Part shown: positions 1-5,226 of the stretch, in pieces
How positions within the stretch are numbered: position 1 is the first letter of the stretch
How the letters are laid out: each line of letters begins with the position of its first letter
DNA from: an uncultured Streptococcus sp.
Lineage (GTDB): Bacteria > Bacillota > Bacilli > Lactobacillales > Streptococcaceae
Assembly: GCA_934215455.1 (NCBI GenBank)
Contig: CAKPZX010000071.1
Coordinates: 1-5,226 of the forward strand
DNA length: 5,226 nt
Reading direction: 5' to 3'
Notes under the pieces: model-generated
Databases searched by the model: none
Seen by the model: only the letters and a program-made list of their open reading frames with translations
What the model was told of the DNA's origin: nothing
Translations under genes and position numbers: made by a program

Positions 1-1526
1 CCTCGTCCATTGTCAAAAATCGATACGCAGGCGTAGTCTCCACTGACTTCAGTTGTCACTCGAATGAGACCTGGCCGATCGATCTCCTTAATACCATGGT
101 AAATCGCATTTTCCACTAAGGGTTGAAGCACTAATTTGGGGAGCTGATAGTCGCTCAACCGTTCATCTTCTAGAATTTCATAGTTGAGCTTTTCTCCATA
201 ACGTTGCTTCTGAATGAAAAGATACTGGCGGACATGGTCAATTTCATCTCTCAGCAGGATTTGTTCCTGGCCTTGGTTAAGAGCCAGTCGAAAATATTGA
301 GCCAGAGACTTGGTGATGTTGACCACGCGCCGACTATCATTAAACTCCGCCATCCAGACAATCGTATCCAAGGTATTGTAGAGGAAATGCGGATTAATCT
401 GAGCCGAAAGTGCCCGCAGCTCGTACCGCCGTGCGTTCTGCTCCTCTTCCTTAACCTGTTGCATGAGGTTATCGATTTGGTCCAACATGGCATTAAAAGC
501 TTGAGCGAGGTCCACCAATTCTGGAGATCCTTTGGCTGCAGCTCTCACGTGAGCATCTCCTGCTCCAATCCTCAAAATGATGGTCTGAAGGTCTCGTAAG
601 GGTTTGATCCACAAACGCAGAACAAAGCCGATCCCTATCAAACACATGATCAAAGCTAGTAATCCTAGGCCAATGAAAGAGTAAAGGAGCTGCGACTGCA
701 GCATCTGAAGTCCTTCAAGGGAAGCCACTCCAATCAAGGTCCAATCACTATCTGGAATCGGAACCTGATAGATAAAATTCTTCCCTCCTTTACTATAACC
801 ATCTTTCACAGCAATATAGGGCTGCATAGCCTGCATTTCTTGACTGGAAGAATAGACCGCTTTTTTGGGATGGTAGACAAACTCATGCTTTTGATTAATG
901 ATAAAACTAAAGCCTTGTTTCCCTAGTTGAAGGTGATCCAAGTAAGCCTGAAGGCTATCGTAGCCAATATCCAAGCGAACTACTCCGAGATTTTGACCAG
1001 TCTGATCGACCACTTCTTGGGTAATAGAAACCACCCATTTTTCTTTTTCCGAAGTCAAGGATTCCTTTCGAGCTGGCGTCAAAACTGGCATGGCTCTTTC
1101 CTTAATCGCCTCCTGATACCAGCTTTCATTCATCATATCTGAGGAAGTCTGCATGCTGATTTTGGAATCTGTCGCTACCAGACGCCCATCCTTGGTCACC
1201 AAGACCGCTGAGACCAAGTCCGGATCCGTTTCAATCATCGTTCGCATCAGGTGTTGAACCGTTTCTTGATCCGCACTCCTATCTTGGGCAAATTGGCGAA
1301 CAGCCTGCTCTTTGCTAAGAACCGTGGTGGTCTGCTTTAATTTTTTTAGATAGGAGGTAATAAACTGACTGCTTTGATCGATACTATTTCTTGTCGTCCG
1401 CTCTGTTTGCTGGCGGATCGTCCCTGAACTCGTTTGATAGTAAAGGCTACCGATAAGACCAAAAAGTAAGAGAATGAAGAGAAAAAAGTAGAGGACCAGC
1501 TGAACCAGCAAGGGATATCGTTTCAT
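1..1526 (-). CDS. YesM/LytS-type sensor histidine kinase, 3' end cut off by the window edge
   Basis: This is a membrane sensor kinase that should phosphorylate the response regulator encoded just upstream. I translated 508 residues from the ATG at 1526. An alternative ATG four bases upstream gives a non-hydrophobic frame, whereas this one begins MKRYPLLVQLVLYFFLF. Visible parts are TM1 (about 8-28), a large extracellular region (about 29-283) that looks like a Cache-type sensor, TM2 (about 284-303) and a HAMP region from about 304. A short charged helix leads into the His_kinase box (ALSAQINPHFLYNTL, phospho-acceptor His380). The ATPase N-box is VENAIYHG (Asn473), and the start of the G1 box is DNGR at 505-508. 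The window ends there, so the G2 box and stop codon are missing. The start overlaps the regulator stop as ATGA, with AAAGGAG seven bases upstream, implying coupled translation. By synteny it resembles pneumococcal HK09 (ZmpS). The signal is unknown. Confidence 0.93.
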   Translation of the reverse strand, partial: MKRYPLLVQLVLYFFLFILLLFGLIGSLYYQTSSGTIRQQTERTTRNSIDQSSQFITSYLKKLKQTTTVLSKEQAVRQFAQDRSADQETVQHLMRTMIETDPDLVSAVLVTKDGRLVATDSKISMQTSSDMMNESWYQEAIKERAMPVLTPARKESLTSEKEKWVVSITQEVVDQTGQNLGVVRLDIGYDSLQAYLDHLQLGKQGFSFIINQKHEFVYHPKKAVYSSSQEMQAMQPYIAVKDGYSKGGKNFIYQVPIPDSDWTLIGVASLEGLQMLQSQLLYSFIGLGLLALIMCLIGIGFVLRLWIKPLRDLQTIILRIGAGDAHVRAAAKGSPELVDLAQAFNAMLDQIDNLMQQVKEEEQNARRYELRALSAQINPHFLYNTLDTIVWMAEFNDSRRVVNITKSLAQYFRLALNQGQEQILLRDEIDHVRQYLFIQKQRYGEKLNYEILEDERLSDYQLPKLVLQPLVENAIYHGIKEIDRPGLIRVTTEVSGDYACVSIFDNGR

Positions 1527-2257
1527 TCATGCTCTCCTTTTTTGTACTGCCTTGGTGTCACCCCAACAACCTGCTTAAAGCGTTGAGAAAAATAGTTCAT
1601 ATCTTCAAAACCAACCTGATCGGCGATCTCATAAATTTTTAAATCTGTCGTGAGAAGCAAGAGTTGAGCCTTCTTCATTCGCTCTTGAATGAGGTAGTCT
1701 TGGAAGGGGAGTCCCAATTTTTTCTTGATCAATACACTTAGATAAGAGGGACTGAAACCAAGTTGATAGGCCAGATCCTTTAGAGTTAACTGAGAGTCTG
1801 CTAAACGAGCATGAATGGCTTCTTCCAAGTCTGTCGAATAACCCTGACTGACCAAATCTTCGACTTGCGCTTTCTTACGCTCTTGATCAAGTTTTCCTTT
1901 CACCTTTGCTAACATCTCTTCAATATCATCTTTTGAAAAAGGCTTCAGCAAATAATCATCTGCACCTAACTTGATGGCTTTCCTTGCAAACTCAAAGTCA
2001 TCATAACCTGTCAAAAAAATGATATGGCAAGACGGAGATTGTTCTTTGACGAGATGAGCCAGATCCAAGCCATTCATTTGTGGCATATTGATATCGGTTA
2101 GAAGGATATCGGCTGGTTGCTCTTGAAACTTCTCCCAAGCCTCACGCCCATTTTTAGCCTGGTTGATGACGGTCATTCCAAACTGTTCATAATCCACTAA
2201 GGAAGTCAGACCCTGCCGAATAAGCTCTTCATCTTCCACAATCATGATCGCATACAT
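1523..2257 (-). CDS. Two-component response regulator, receiver plus AraC-type DNA-binding domain (YesN family)
   Basis: This is a cytoplasmic transcription regulator, the partner of the sensor kinase that follows it. From the ATG at 2257 it has 244 residues. The receiver domain (about 1-120) has acidic residues in VEDEE (Glu8, Asp9), phospho-acceptor Asp55 in LLTDINMPQMNG, Thr83 and Lys105 in LLKPF. A short linker leads to an AraC/XylS double helix-turn-helix (about 159-242) with typical LAYQLGFSPSYLSVLIKK and IADQVGFEDMNYFSQRFK segments and the VTPRQYKK ending. The frame also permits a GTG start at 2266, but that GTG lies inside the likely ribosome binding site, so I prefer ATG 2257. Gene order matches pneumococcal RR09 (ZmpR). 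It probably has its own promoter in the gap after msrAB. Target genes cannot be read from this sequence. Confidence 0.93.
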   Translation of the reverse strand: MYAIMIVEDEELIRQGLTSLVDYEQFGMTVINQAKNGREAWEKFQEQPADILLTDINMPQMNGLDLAHLVKEQSPSCHIIFLTGYDDFEFARKAIKLGADDYLLKPFSKDDIEEMLAKVKGKLDQERKKAQVEDLVSQGYSTDLEEAIHARLADSQLTLKDLAYQLGFSPSYLSVLIKKKLGLPFQDYLIQERMKKAQLLLLTTDLKIYEIADQVGFEDMNYFSQRFKQVVGVTPRQYKKGEHE

Positions 2258-2262
2258 GTCTT

Positions 2263-2271
2263 TCACCCACT
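2263..2271 (-). promoter_or_regulatory. Ribosome binding site that decides the response regulator start
   Basis: The minus strand reads AGTGGGTGA, matching seven of nine bases of the ideal AGGAGGTGA, and ends five bases before the ATG at 2257. The alternative GTG start at 2266 lies within this site and has no purine-rich site of its own upstream, so it is unlikely to be used. Confidence 0.6.
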
Positions 2272-2276
2272 TGTTT

Positions 2277-2299
2277 TTTGCTATACTTATTATAGCAAA
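2277..2299. promoter_or_regulatory. Perfect 9-bp inverted repeat overlapping the -10 element (operator candidate)
   Basis: The arms TTTGCTATA (2277-2285) and TATAGCAAA (2291-2299) are perfect inverted repeats around a five-base spacer. The palindrome covers the -10 hexamer and the predicted start site of the promoter for the regulator-kinase pair, which is where a dimeric repressor would block initiation. It is AT-rich and lacks a downstream T-run on the minus strand, so it does not look like a terminator. The binding protein is unknown. AraC-type regulators more often use direct repeats, so a different protein is plausible. Confidence 0.5.
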
Positions 2300-2318
2300 T
2301 TATGGTTCCAAATGTCTC
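2289..2318 (-). promoter_or_regulatory. Candidate extended -10 promoter for the two-component genes
   Basis: The minus strand carries a perfect extended -10 element, TGCTATAAT, at 2297-2289. A weak -35 match, GAGACA (four of six), lies at 2318-2313, with an 18-base spacer. The -35 overlaps the msrAB stop codon. Transcription would start near 2282, giving a leader of about 25 bases before the ATG at 2257. No terminator is visible between msrAB and the regulator, so read-through from msrAB is also possible. The promoter is inferred from consensus only. Confidence 0.6.
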
Positions 2319-3438
2319 AGACGTAGTCCAATAAATAACCGTAGCCCTTTTCTTTCATTTCTGCTTTGGGAATGAAGACAATAGACAAACTATTGATGCA
2401 ATAGCGAAGGCCGCCTTTTTCCTTGGGACCATCGGTAAAAACATGGCCCAGATGAGAATTTCCTACACGGCTCCGAACTTCTGTCCGAGTCATATTGAAA
2501 CTCTTATCCTCCTTATAGATGGCCACATCAGGACTAATAGGCCGACTGAAACTTGGCCAACCACAACCAGAATCAAATTTATCCTTAGAAGAAAAGAGGG
2601 GCTCACCGGTCACGATATCTACATAAATACCGGCATCAAACTGATCCCAGTAACGATTGGAGAAGGCCCGTTCGGTATCATTTTTTTGTGTCACCGCATA
2701 CTCTTCAGGAGATAACTTCTTTTTGATCTCCTCATCGCTTGGCTTAGAGTAGCGACTAGCATCAATAACAGGATAAGAAGCCTGATTGACATCGATATGG
2801 CAGTACCCATTCGGATGTTTCTTTAGATAATCCTGGTGGTAGTCCTCAGCCTTGATGAAATTGGTCAGTGGCTCTTTTTCCACTGCTAACGGTTTGTCGT
2901 ATTTTTTTGCTACCTCTTCAAAGACTTGGTTAATGGTTGGAAGGTCCTCTTGAGAGACATAATAGACACCTGTTCGGTATTGAGTCCCTTGATCATTTCC
3001 TTGACGATTCTTCGACGTTGGGTCGATAATCCGGAAATAATGCAGGAGCAATTCTTTCAGAGATACCTTCTTGACATTGTAGGTGATGTGAACTGTTTCG
3101 GCATGCCCTGTTTGAGGGACCAATTCATACTTGGTTGTATCTCCCTTCCCATTGGCATATCCTGATACGGCATCAATCACACCTGGAACACGGGAGAAAT
3201 ATTCCTCTACGCCCCAGAAGCAACCACCAGCCAAATAAATTTCACGCTGATCCTTTGGATCAACCGTTTCATTTGTTTCCTTTTTAGCTACTGGAGTCTG
3301 ACTCATCGATGCTTTTTTAATCATTTCAGTGCTTGTTTCTGATTGATCCATTCCGTTTGATCCCTTACTAAAGAAAAAGAAACCAATAGATAATAAGCCA
3401 ATGAGAAGGATAGCAAACACTTTCCATTTTGTTTCCAT
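2317..3438 (-). CDS. msrAB: Membrane-anchored bifunctional methionine sulfoxide reductase MsrA-MsrB
   Basis: This enzyme reduces both stereoisomers of methionine sulfoxide in proteins, here on the outer cell surface. It has 373 residues and starts at an ATG with AAGGAG seven bases upstream. An uncleaved-looking hydrophobic anchor (about 7-23, no lipobox) is followed by a polar linker. The MsrA domain (about 66-218) has the catalytic GCFWG motif (Cys73), GHAE (Glu114) and a likely resolving cysteine in GYCHID (Cys213). The MsrB domain (about 232-360) has CGWPSF (Cys292, likely resolving), SHLGHVF (His329, His332) and RYCINS (catalytic Cys347). The two CxxC pairs that bind zinc in many MsrB proteins are absent. 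The fusion order A then B matches pneumococcal MsrAB. It lies 11 bases after the thioredoxin lipoprotein, whose stop overlaps its ribosome binding site, so the two are surely co-transcribed. That lipoprotein is the likely electron donor. Confidence 0.97.
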   Translation of the reverse strand: METKWKVFAILLIGLLSIGFFFFSKGSNGMDQSETSTEMIKKASMSQTPVAKKETNETVDPKDQREIYLAGGCFWGVEEYFSRVPGVIDAVSGYANGKGDTTKYELVPQTGHAETVHITYNVKKVSLKELLLHYFRIIDPTSKNRQGNDQGTQYRTGVYYVSQEDLPTINQVFEEVAKKYDKPLAVEKEPLTNFIKAEDYHQDYLKKHPNGYCHIDVNQASYPVIDASRYSKPSDEEIKKKLSPEEYAVTQKNDTERAFSNRYWDQFDAGIYVDIVTGEPLFSSKDKFDSGCGWPSFSRPISPDVAIYKEDKSFNMTRTEVRSRVGNSHLGHVFTDGPKEKGGLRYCINSLSIVFIPKAEMKEKGYGYLLDYV

Positions 3439-3449
3439 TGTCTATCTCC

Positions 3450-4010
3450 TTACTGCATGTTCTCTAGGGTCTTGAGGATATCCTCTTTATTCATATAGCC
3501 AATATGACTCTTTGCTAAAGTCCCATCACTATTGATAAAGAGCGCCGATGGATATGAACGAATCCCATACTCTTTTAGCAGTTCCCCTTTACTATCCAGC
3601 AAGACTGGGAAATCCTTGTAATCCAAAGACTGGTACCAATTTTTGAAATCTGCTGCTGATTTTTCGCCATTAAAGGTTGGAGCTACAACAGATAAAACCA
3701 CATAATCCTTACCTGCCTCTTCTTTTGCCAACTCATTGGTATCCTCTAATGTCGACAGGCAAATAGAGCACCAGGAAGCCCAAAATTTGAGGTAAACTTT
3801 CTTTCCCTTGTAATCGGATAAGCGGTAGGTCTTACCGTCCACTCCTTGCAGGTTAAACTCCTTCACTTTCTTGCCAGATGGTTGCCTAGCCCCAGCTTTG
3901 GCTGTTTGTTGGCTCATATCCTTATTGGAAGTAGCCATTCCTTGACTCGAACAAGCCCCCAAAAGTCCCGTACACAAGATTCCTGCAGCTACTAAAGCTA
4001 ATTTCTTCAT
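3450..4010 (-). CDS. etrx1: Thioredoxin-fold surface lipoprotein (TlpA/Etrx type), electron donor to MsrAB
   Basis: This is a lipid-anchored extracellular thiol-disulfide oxidoreductase. I start it at ATG 4010 (186 residues), giving a classic lipoprotein signal, MKKLALVAAG then LLGAC with lipidated Cys20. ATG 4013 adds one Met and is equally possible. The in-frame ATG at 4070 is rejected because it overlaps the preceding gene and puts 20 non-signal residues before the signal peptide. The mature part has a short polar linker and then an AhpC/TSA-Redoxin-like fold: LKFWASWCSIC (active site Cys81 and Cys84), an inserted segment ending VLLDSKGELLKEYGI, and the cis-proline loop SYPSALF (Pro154). 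In pneumococcus the syntenic Etrx1 passes electrons from CcdA to MsrAB. The same role is inferred here from the same neighbours. The gene follows the Met-rich lipoprotein after 56 bases that hold a hairpin. Confidence 0.93.
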   Translation of the reverse strand: MKKLALVAAGILCTGLLGACSSQGMATSNKDMSQQTAKAGARQPSGKKVKEFNLQGVDGKTYRLSDYKGKKVYLKFWASWCSICLSTLEDTNELAKEEAGKDYVVLSVVAPTFNGEKSAADFKNWYQSLDYKDFPVLLDSKGELLKEYGIRSYPSALFINSDGTLAKSHIGYMNKEDILKTLENMQ

Positions 4011-4017
4011 CATTATT

Positions 4018-4024
4018 ACCTCTT
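4018..4024 (-). promoter_or_regulatory. Ribosome binding site that decides the thioredoxin lipoprotein start
   Basis: The minus strand reads AAGAGGT. The GAGG core lies five bases before ATG 4013 and eight before ATG 4010, so it serves one of these two adjacent codons and not the distant ATG at 4070. It sits only about five bases after the base of the intercistronic hairpin, so folding of that hairpin could affect its accessibility. Confidence 0.65.
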
Positions 4025-4029
4025 TAAAC

Positions 4030-4063
4030 AAGGAGAAAGTCATCCTCAGATGACCTCTCCCTT
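4030..4063 (-). other. Intercistronic RNA hairpin between the Met-rich lipoprotein and the thioredoxin lipoprotein
   Basis: In the minus-strand transcript the two 15-base arms (4063-4049 and 4044-4030) pair with eleven Watson-Crick pairs, three G-U pairs and one mismatch around a TGAG loop. The loop-proximal GUCAUC/GAUGAC part is perfect. The hairpin begins three bases after the stop codon of the Met-rich gene. It is followed by TGTTTAAAG rather than a clean T-run, so it is at best a weak or partial terminator. It could set a high upstream to low downstream expression ratio, or act as an mRNA processing or stability element. Confidence 0.55.
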
Positions 4064-4066
4064 CTT

Positions 4067-4390
4067 TCATTCCTTGTCTGATTTCATATCAGATGATCCA
4101 CTCTTTTCGTCTTTCATTTCTGAATCGCTAGATTTCATCTCATCTTTTTTCATATCGTCCTTCATTTCCGAACTGCTGTCAGACATCATAGATGAATCTT
4201 TCATGTCTTCTTTTTTCATTTTATCATCGGACATGGATGAATCCTTCATGTCATCCTTCTTCATATCGTCCTTCTTCATCATACTACTATCGTCCGTTTT
4301 TTTCATGTCTGAATCTGATTTCTGTCCAGAACAAGCTGCTAAAGTGACGATGCTAAGTGTAGCAATAGAAAGTGCAAGAATTTTTTTCAT
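4067..4390 (-). CDS. Methionine-rich MXKDX-type repeat lipoprotein, possible oxidant sink
   Basis: This is a 107-residue secreted lipoprotein. It has a lipoprotein signal peptide (MKKILALSIA..., lipobox TLAAC, lipidated Cys20), AAAGGAG seven bases before the ATG, and a 26-base gap after ccdA. The mature part consists only of Met, Lys, Asp, Glu, Ser and a few Gly, Gln and Thr. It has no aromatic, Arg, His, Pro, Ala, Val, Leu or Ile residues, so it is likely disordered. It holds 15 methionines. Seven fall exactly five residues apart (38, 43, 48, 53, 58, 63, 68) in units such as MKKDD and MKDSS, like MXKDX pentapeptide-repeat proteins. One such protein, MrpX, scavenges hypochlorite and is recycled by a methionine sulfoxide reductase. 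With ccdA, a thioredoxin lipoprotein and msrAB around it, a surface methionine sink is a reasonable inference. A metal-binding or spacer role is also possible. Confidence 0.85.
   Translation of the reverse strand: MKKILALSIATLSIVTLAACSGQKSDSDMKKTDDSSMMKKDDMKKDDMKDSSMSDDKMKKEDMKDSSMMSDSSSEMKDDMKKDEMKSSDSEMKDEKSGSSDMKSDKE
4191..4264 (-). repeat. Imperfect 45-bp-period repeat inside the Met-rich lipoprotein gene
   Basis: Plus-strand segments 4191-4219 and 4236-4264 match at 25 of 29 bases and are offset by 45 bases, so the frame is kept. They encode MKKEDMKDSSM and MKKDDMKDSSM. A further exact 15-base direct repeat, TTCATATCGTCCTTC, occurs at 4149-4163 and 4260-4274. Differences between the 45-bp copies are mostly synonymous or Asp/Glu, suggesting old duplication with the peptide pattern retained. 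Confidence 0.75.
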
Positions 4391-4416
4391 GATTTTTCTC
4401 CTTTAATCATTCAAGA

Positions 4417-5127
4417 TTAGTGAAACAGGGATGCGAGGCTATTAAGATTTCCTAACATCAGCAAGATGCCCATCAAGATGATGAGGGCACCACCAATTTT
4501 TTTCAAGGTTCCCATATGGGGCTTGAGTTTAGCAAAATGTTGTAGAACCCAGCTAGAAGCCAAGGCCAAAAGCAAGAAAGGCAGAGCCAAGCCTAATGTA
4601 TAGACCAGCATCAGGAGAGCGCCTTGCAATGCACCATCTCCTCCAGAAGCTGCAATGGCTAAAACAGAGCTCAAAACCGGTCCGACACAAGGGGTCCAAC
4701 CAAAACTGAAGGTGACCCCTATCAGAAAAGCATTGAAGAATTCATTGCGTTTTTCATCCTTCTTCAGTTGGATACTCTTTTGTTTTTGGAGTTGCTGAAG
4801 ATTGATGAGGCCCATCTGATGGATTCCCAATAAGATGACAATCCCTCCTAGTAGGTAACGGAACCAGGGAGCATAAAGCACCTGGCCAAGGGCCCCTGCA
4901 CCGTATCCTAGAATCAGGAAAACAGTTGATAGACCTGCGATAAAACAAAGAGTCTTCACCAGGCCATACCAAGAAATGTCTCTTCCAAAAATACGCACCG
5001 TTTTTTCATGCTCAGAATCCAATAGAATCCCTACATAGACTGGCATCAGTGGCAAAATACATGGGGAGAAAAAGGATAGAACTCCCGCTAAGAATACTGA
5101 AATGGAAAACAAACTGGTTTGAATCAT
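4417..5127 (-). CDS. ccdA: CcdA-type (DsbD transmembrane domain) thiol electron transporter
   Basis: This is an inner-membrane protein that carries electrons from cytoplasmic thioredoxin to thiol-disulfide proteins outside the membrane. It has 236 residues, starting at an ATG with GGGAGG seven bases upstream. About six hydrophobic segments are visible (roughly 5-30, 57-80, 89-108, 130-156, 166-192, 209-229), the usual CcdA layout and length. The reactive cysteines sit in the two paired motifs FSPCILP (Cys23) and WTPCVGP (Cys147), in the first and fourth segments. A third cysteine, Cys61, is outside these motifs. It is the first gene of the cluster. The Met-rich lipoprotein, the thioredoxin lipoprotein and msrAB follow with short gaps, so its electrons most likely go to the thioredoxin lipoprotein. 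By synteny it corresponds to pneumococcal CcdA1. Cytochrome c maturation, the namesake role, is unlikely because streptococci lack cytochrome c. Confidence 0.96.
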   Translation of the reverse strand: MIQTSLFSISVFLAGVLSFFSPCILPLMPVYVGILLDSEHEKTVRIFGRDISWYGLVKTLCFIAGLSTVFLILGYGAGALGQVLYAPWFRYLLGGIVILLGIHQMGLINLQQLQKQKSIQLKKDEKRNEFFNAFLIGVTFSFGWTPCVGPVLSSVLAIAASGGDGALQGALLMLVYTLGLALPFLLLALASSWVLQHFAKLKPHMGTLKKIGGALIILMGILLMLGNLNSLASLFH

Positions 5128-5155
5128 TTCACTACCTCCCTTTCTTTCTGATACC

Positions 5156-5161
5156 AGTATA
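5156..5161 (-). promoter_or_regulatory. Weak candidate -10 element for the ccdA operon
   Basis: TATACT on the minus strand matches five of six bases of TATAAT and lies about 28 bases before the ccdA ATG. The -35 position falls in the terminator hairpin and has only T-rich sequence with no good TTGACA match, and there is no extended -10 TG. An activator, a promoter further upstream outside the window, or read-through past the terminator may drive the operon instead. Confidence 0.3.
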
Positions 5162-5192
5162 AAGAAAAAATCCCTCTAAAAATAGAGAGATT
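5161..5192 (-). terminator. Rho-independent terminator upstream of ccdA, minus-strand direction
   Basis: In the minus-strand direction the arms AATCTCTCTA (5192-5183) and TAGAGGGATT (5178-5169) form a ten-base stem with one G-U pair and a TTTT loop. A T-rich tract (5170-5161, TTTTTTCTTT) follows. The plus strand has no T-run after the stem, so it works only for transcripts running toward ccdA. It either ends an upstream minus-strand gene beyond 5226 or attenuates transcription into ccdA. The stem is AT-rich, so its strength is uncertain. Confidence 0.65.
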
Positions 5193-5226
5193 GATAAGCA
5201 AAAACTTGAATTTGATTAGAAGGTGA

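Noticed and set aside
251..493. Minus-strand open frame of 80 codons in another frame of the kinase
   Set aside because: The true kinase frame runs through this stretch with its H-box. This frame has no domain support.
204..599. Plus-strand open frame of 131 codons
   Set aside because: It lies opposite the kinase core, where the minus strand encodes conserved H-box and HAMP-linker sequence. Its protein has no recognisable features.
927..1142. Plus-strand open frame of 71 codons
   Set aside because: It is antisense to the kinase sensor domain, has no convincing ribosome binding site and its protein sequence is not protein-like.
2443..2715. Plus-strand open frame of 90 codons
   Set aside because: It is antisense to the highly conserved MsrB domain and is a shadow of that gene.
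2926..3165. Plus-strand open frame of 79 codons
   Set aside because: It is antisense to the MsrA domain and has no independent support.
4050..4406. Plus-strand open frame rich in Phe and Ser
   Set aside because: Its repetitive composition is the complement of the Met/Lys/Asp/Ser repeats on the other strand. The minus-strand gene has a clear lipoprotein signal and ribosome binding site.
4754..4972. Minus-strand open frame of 72 codons in another frame of ccdA
   Set aside because: It lies wholly within ccdA, which has clear membrane segments and conserved cysteine motifs in its own frame.
5124..5225. Minus-strand frame open from the right edge to a TGA overlapping the ccdA ATG
   Set aside because: It would read through the terminator hairpin and T-run and yields an AT-driven peptide with no family features. 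Another frame stops at 5216-5218. Without sequence beyond 5226 neither can be claimed as a gene.
5191..5226. Possible start region of a divergent plus-strand gene (TTGATA and an AGAAGGTGA-like ribosome binding site at the right edge)
   Set aside because: The matching -10 is poor and no start codon lies inside the window, so it cannot be supported.

Overview
The window looks like chromosomal DNA from an oral Streptococcus of the mitis/sanguinis/gordonii type. The evidence is AGGAG-type ribosome binding sites, moderate-to-low GC, Gram-positive lipoprotein signals, and a gene order that matches what I recall of the pneumococcal ccdA1-etrx1-msrAB1 locus beside two-component system 09 (rr09/hk09, also called zmpRS). 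The species cannot be fixed from the sequence alone.

Every gene I can support is on the minus strand. Read in the direction of transcription (high to low coordinates), the layout is as follows. First come a rho-independent terminator and a weak candidate promoter (about 5156-5192). Then ccdA, a membrane electron carrier (4417-5127), and a small methionine-rich repeat lipoprotein (4067-4390). A strong intercistronic hairpin (4030-4063) precedes a thioredoxin-fold lipoprotein of the TlpA/Etrx type (3450-4010). Next is a membrane-anchored MsrA-MsrB methionine sulfoxide reductase fusion (2317-3438). A short gap (2267-2316) carries an extended -10 promoter buried in a 23-bp palindrome. Last are an AraC-type response regulator (1523-2257) and a YesM/LytS-type sensor kinase that runs off the left edge (1-1526). 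The regulator and kinase overlap by ATGA.

The genes form a plausible extracellular repair pathway for oxidised methionine. CcdA carries electrons from cytoplasmic thioredoxin across the membrane, the Etrx-like lipoprotein receives them on the outer face, and MsrAB uses them to reduce methionine sulfoxide in surface proteins. The two-component system next door may report cell-surface conditions.

The most interesting feature is the gene inserted between ccdA and the thioredoxin lipoprotein. Its mature product is built almost only from Met, Lys, Asp/Glu and Ser, with seven methionines spaced exactly five residues apart. It resembles the MXKDX pentapeptide-repeat proteins, which include MrpX, a periplasmic hypochlorite scavenger regenerated by a methionine sulfoxide reductase in a Gram-negative bacterium. 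Its position suggests a Gram-positive, lipid-anchored version: a sacrificial methionine sink recharged by the neighbouring MsrAB. This function is inferred.
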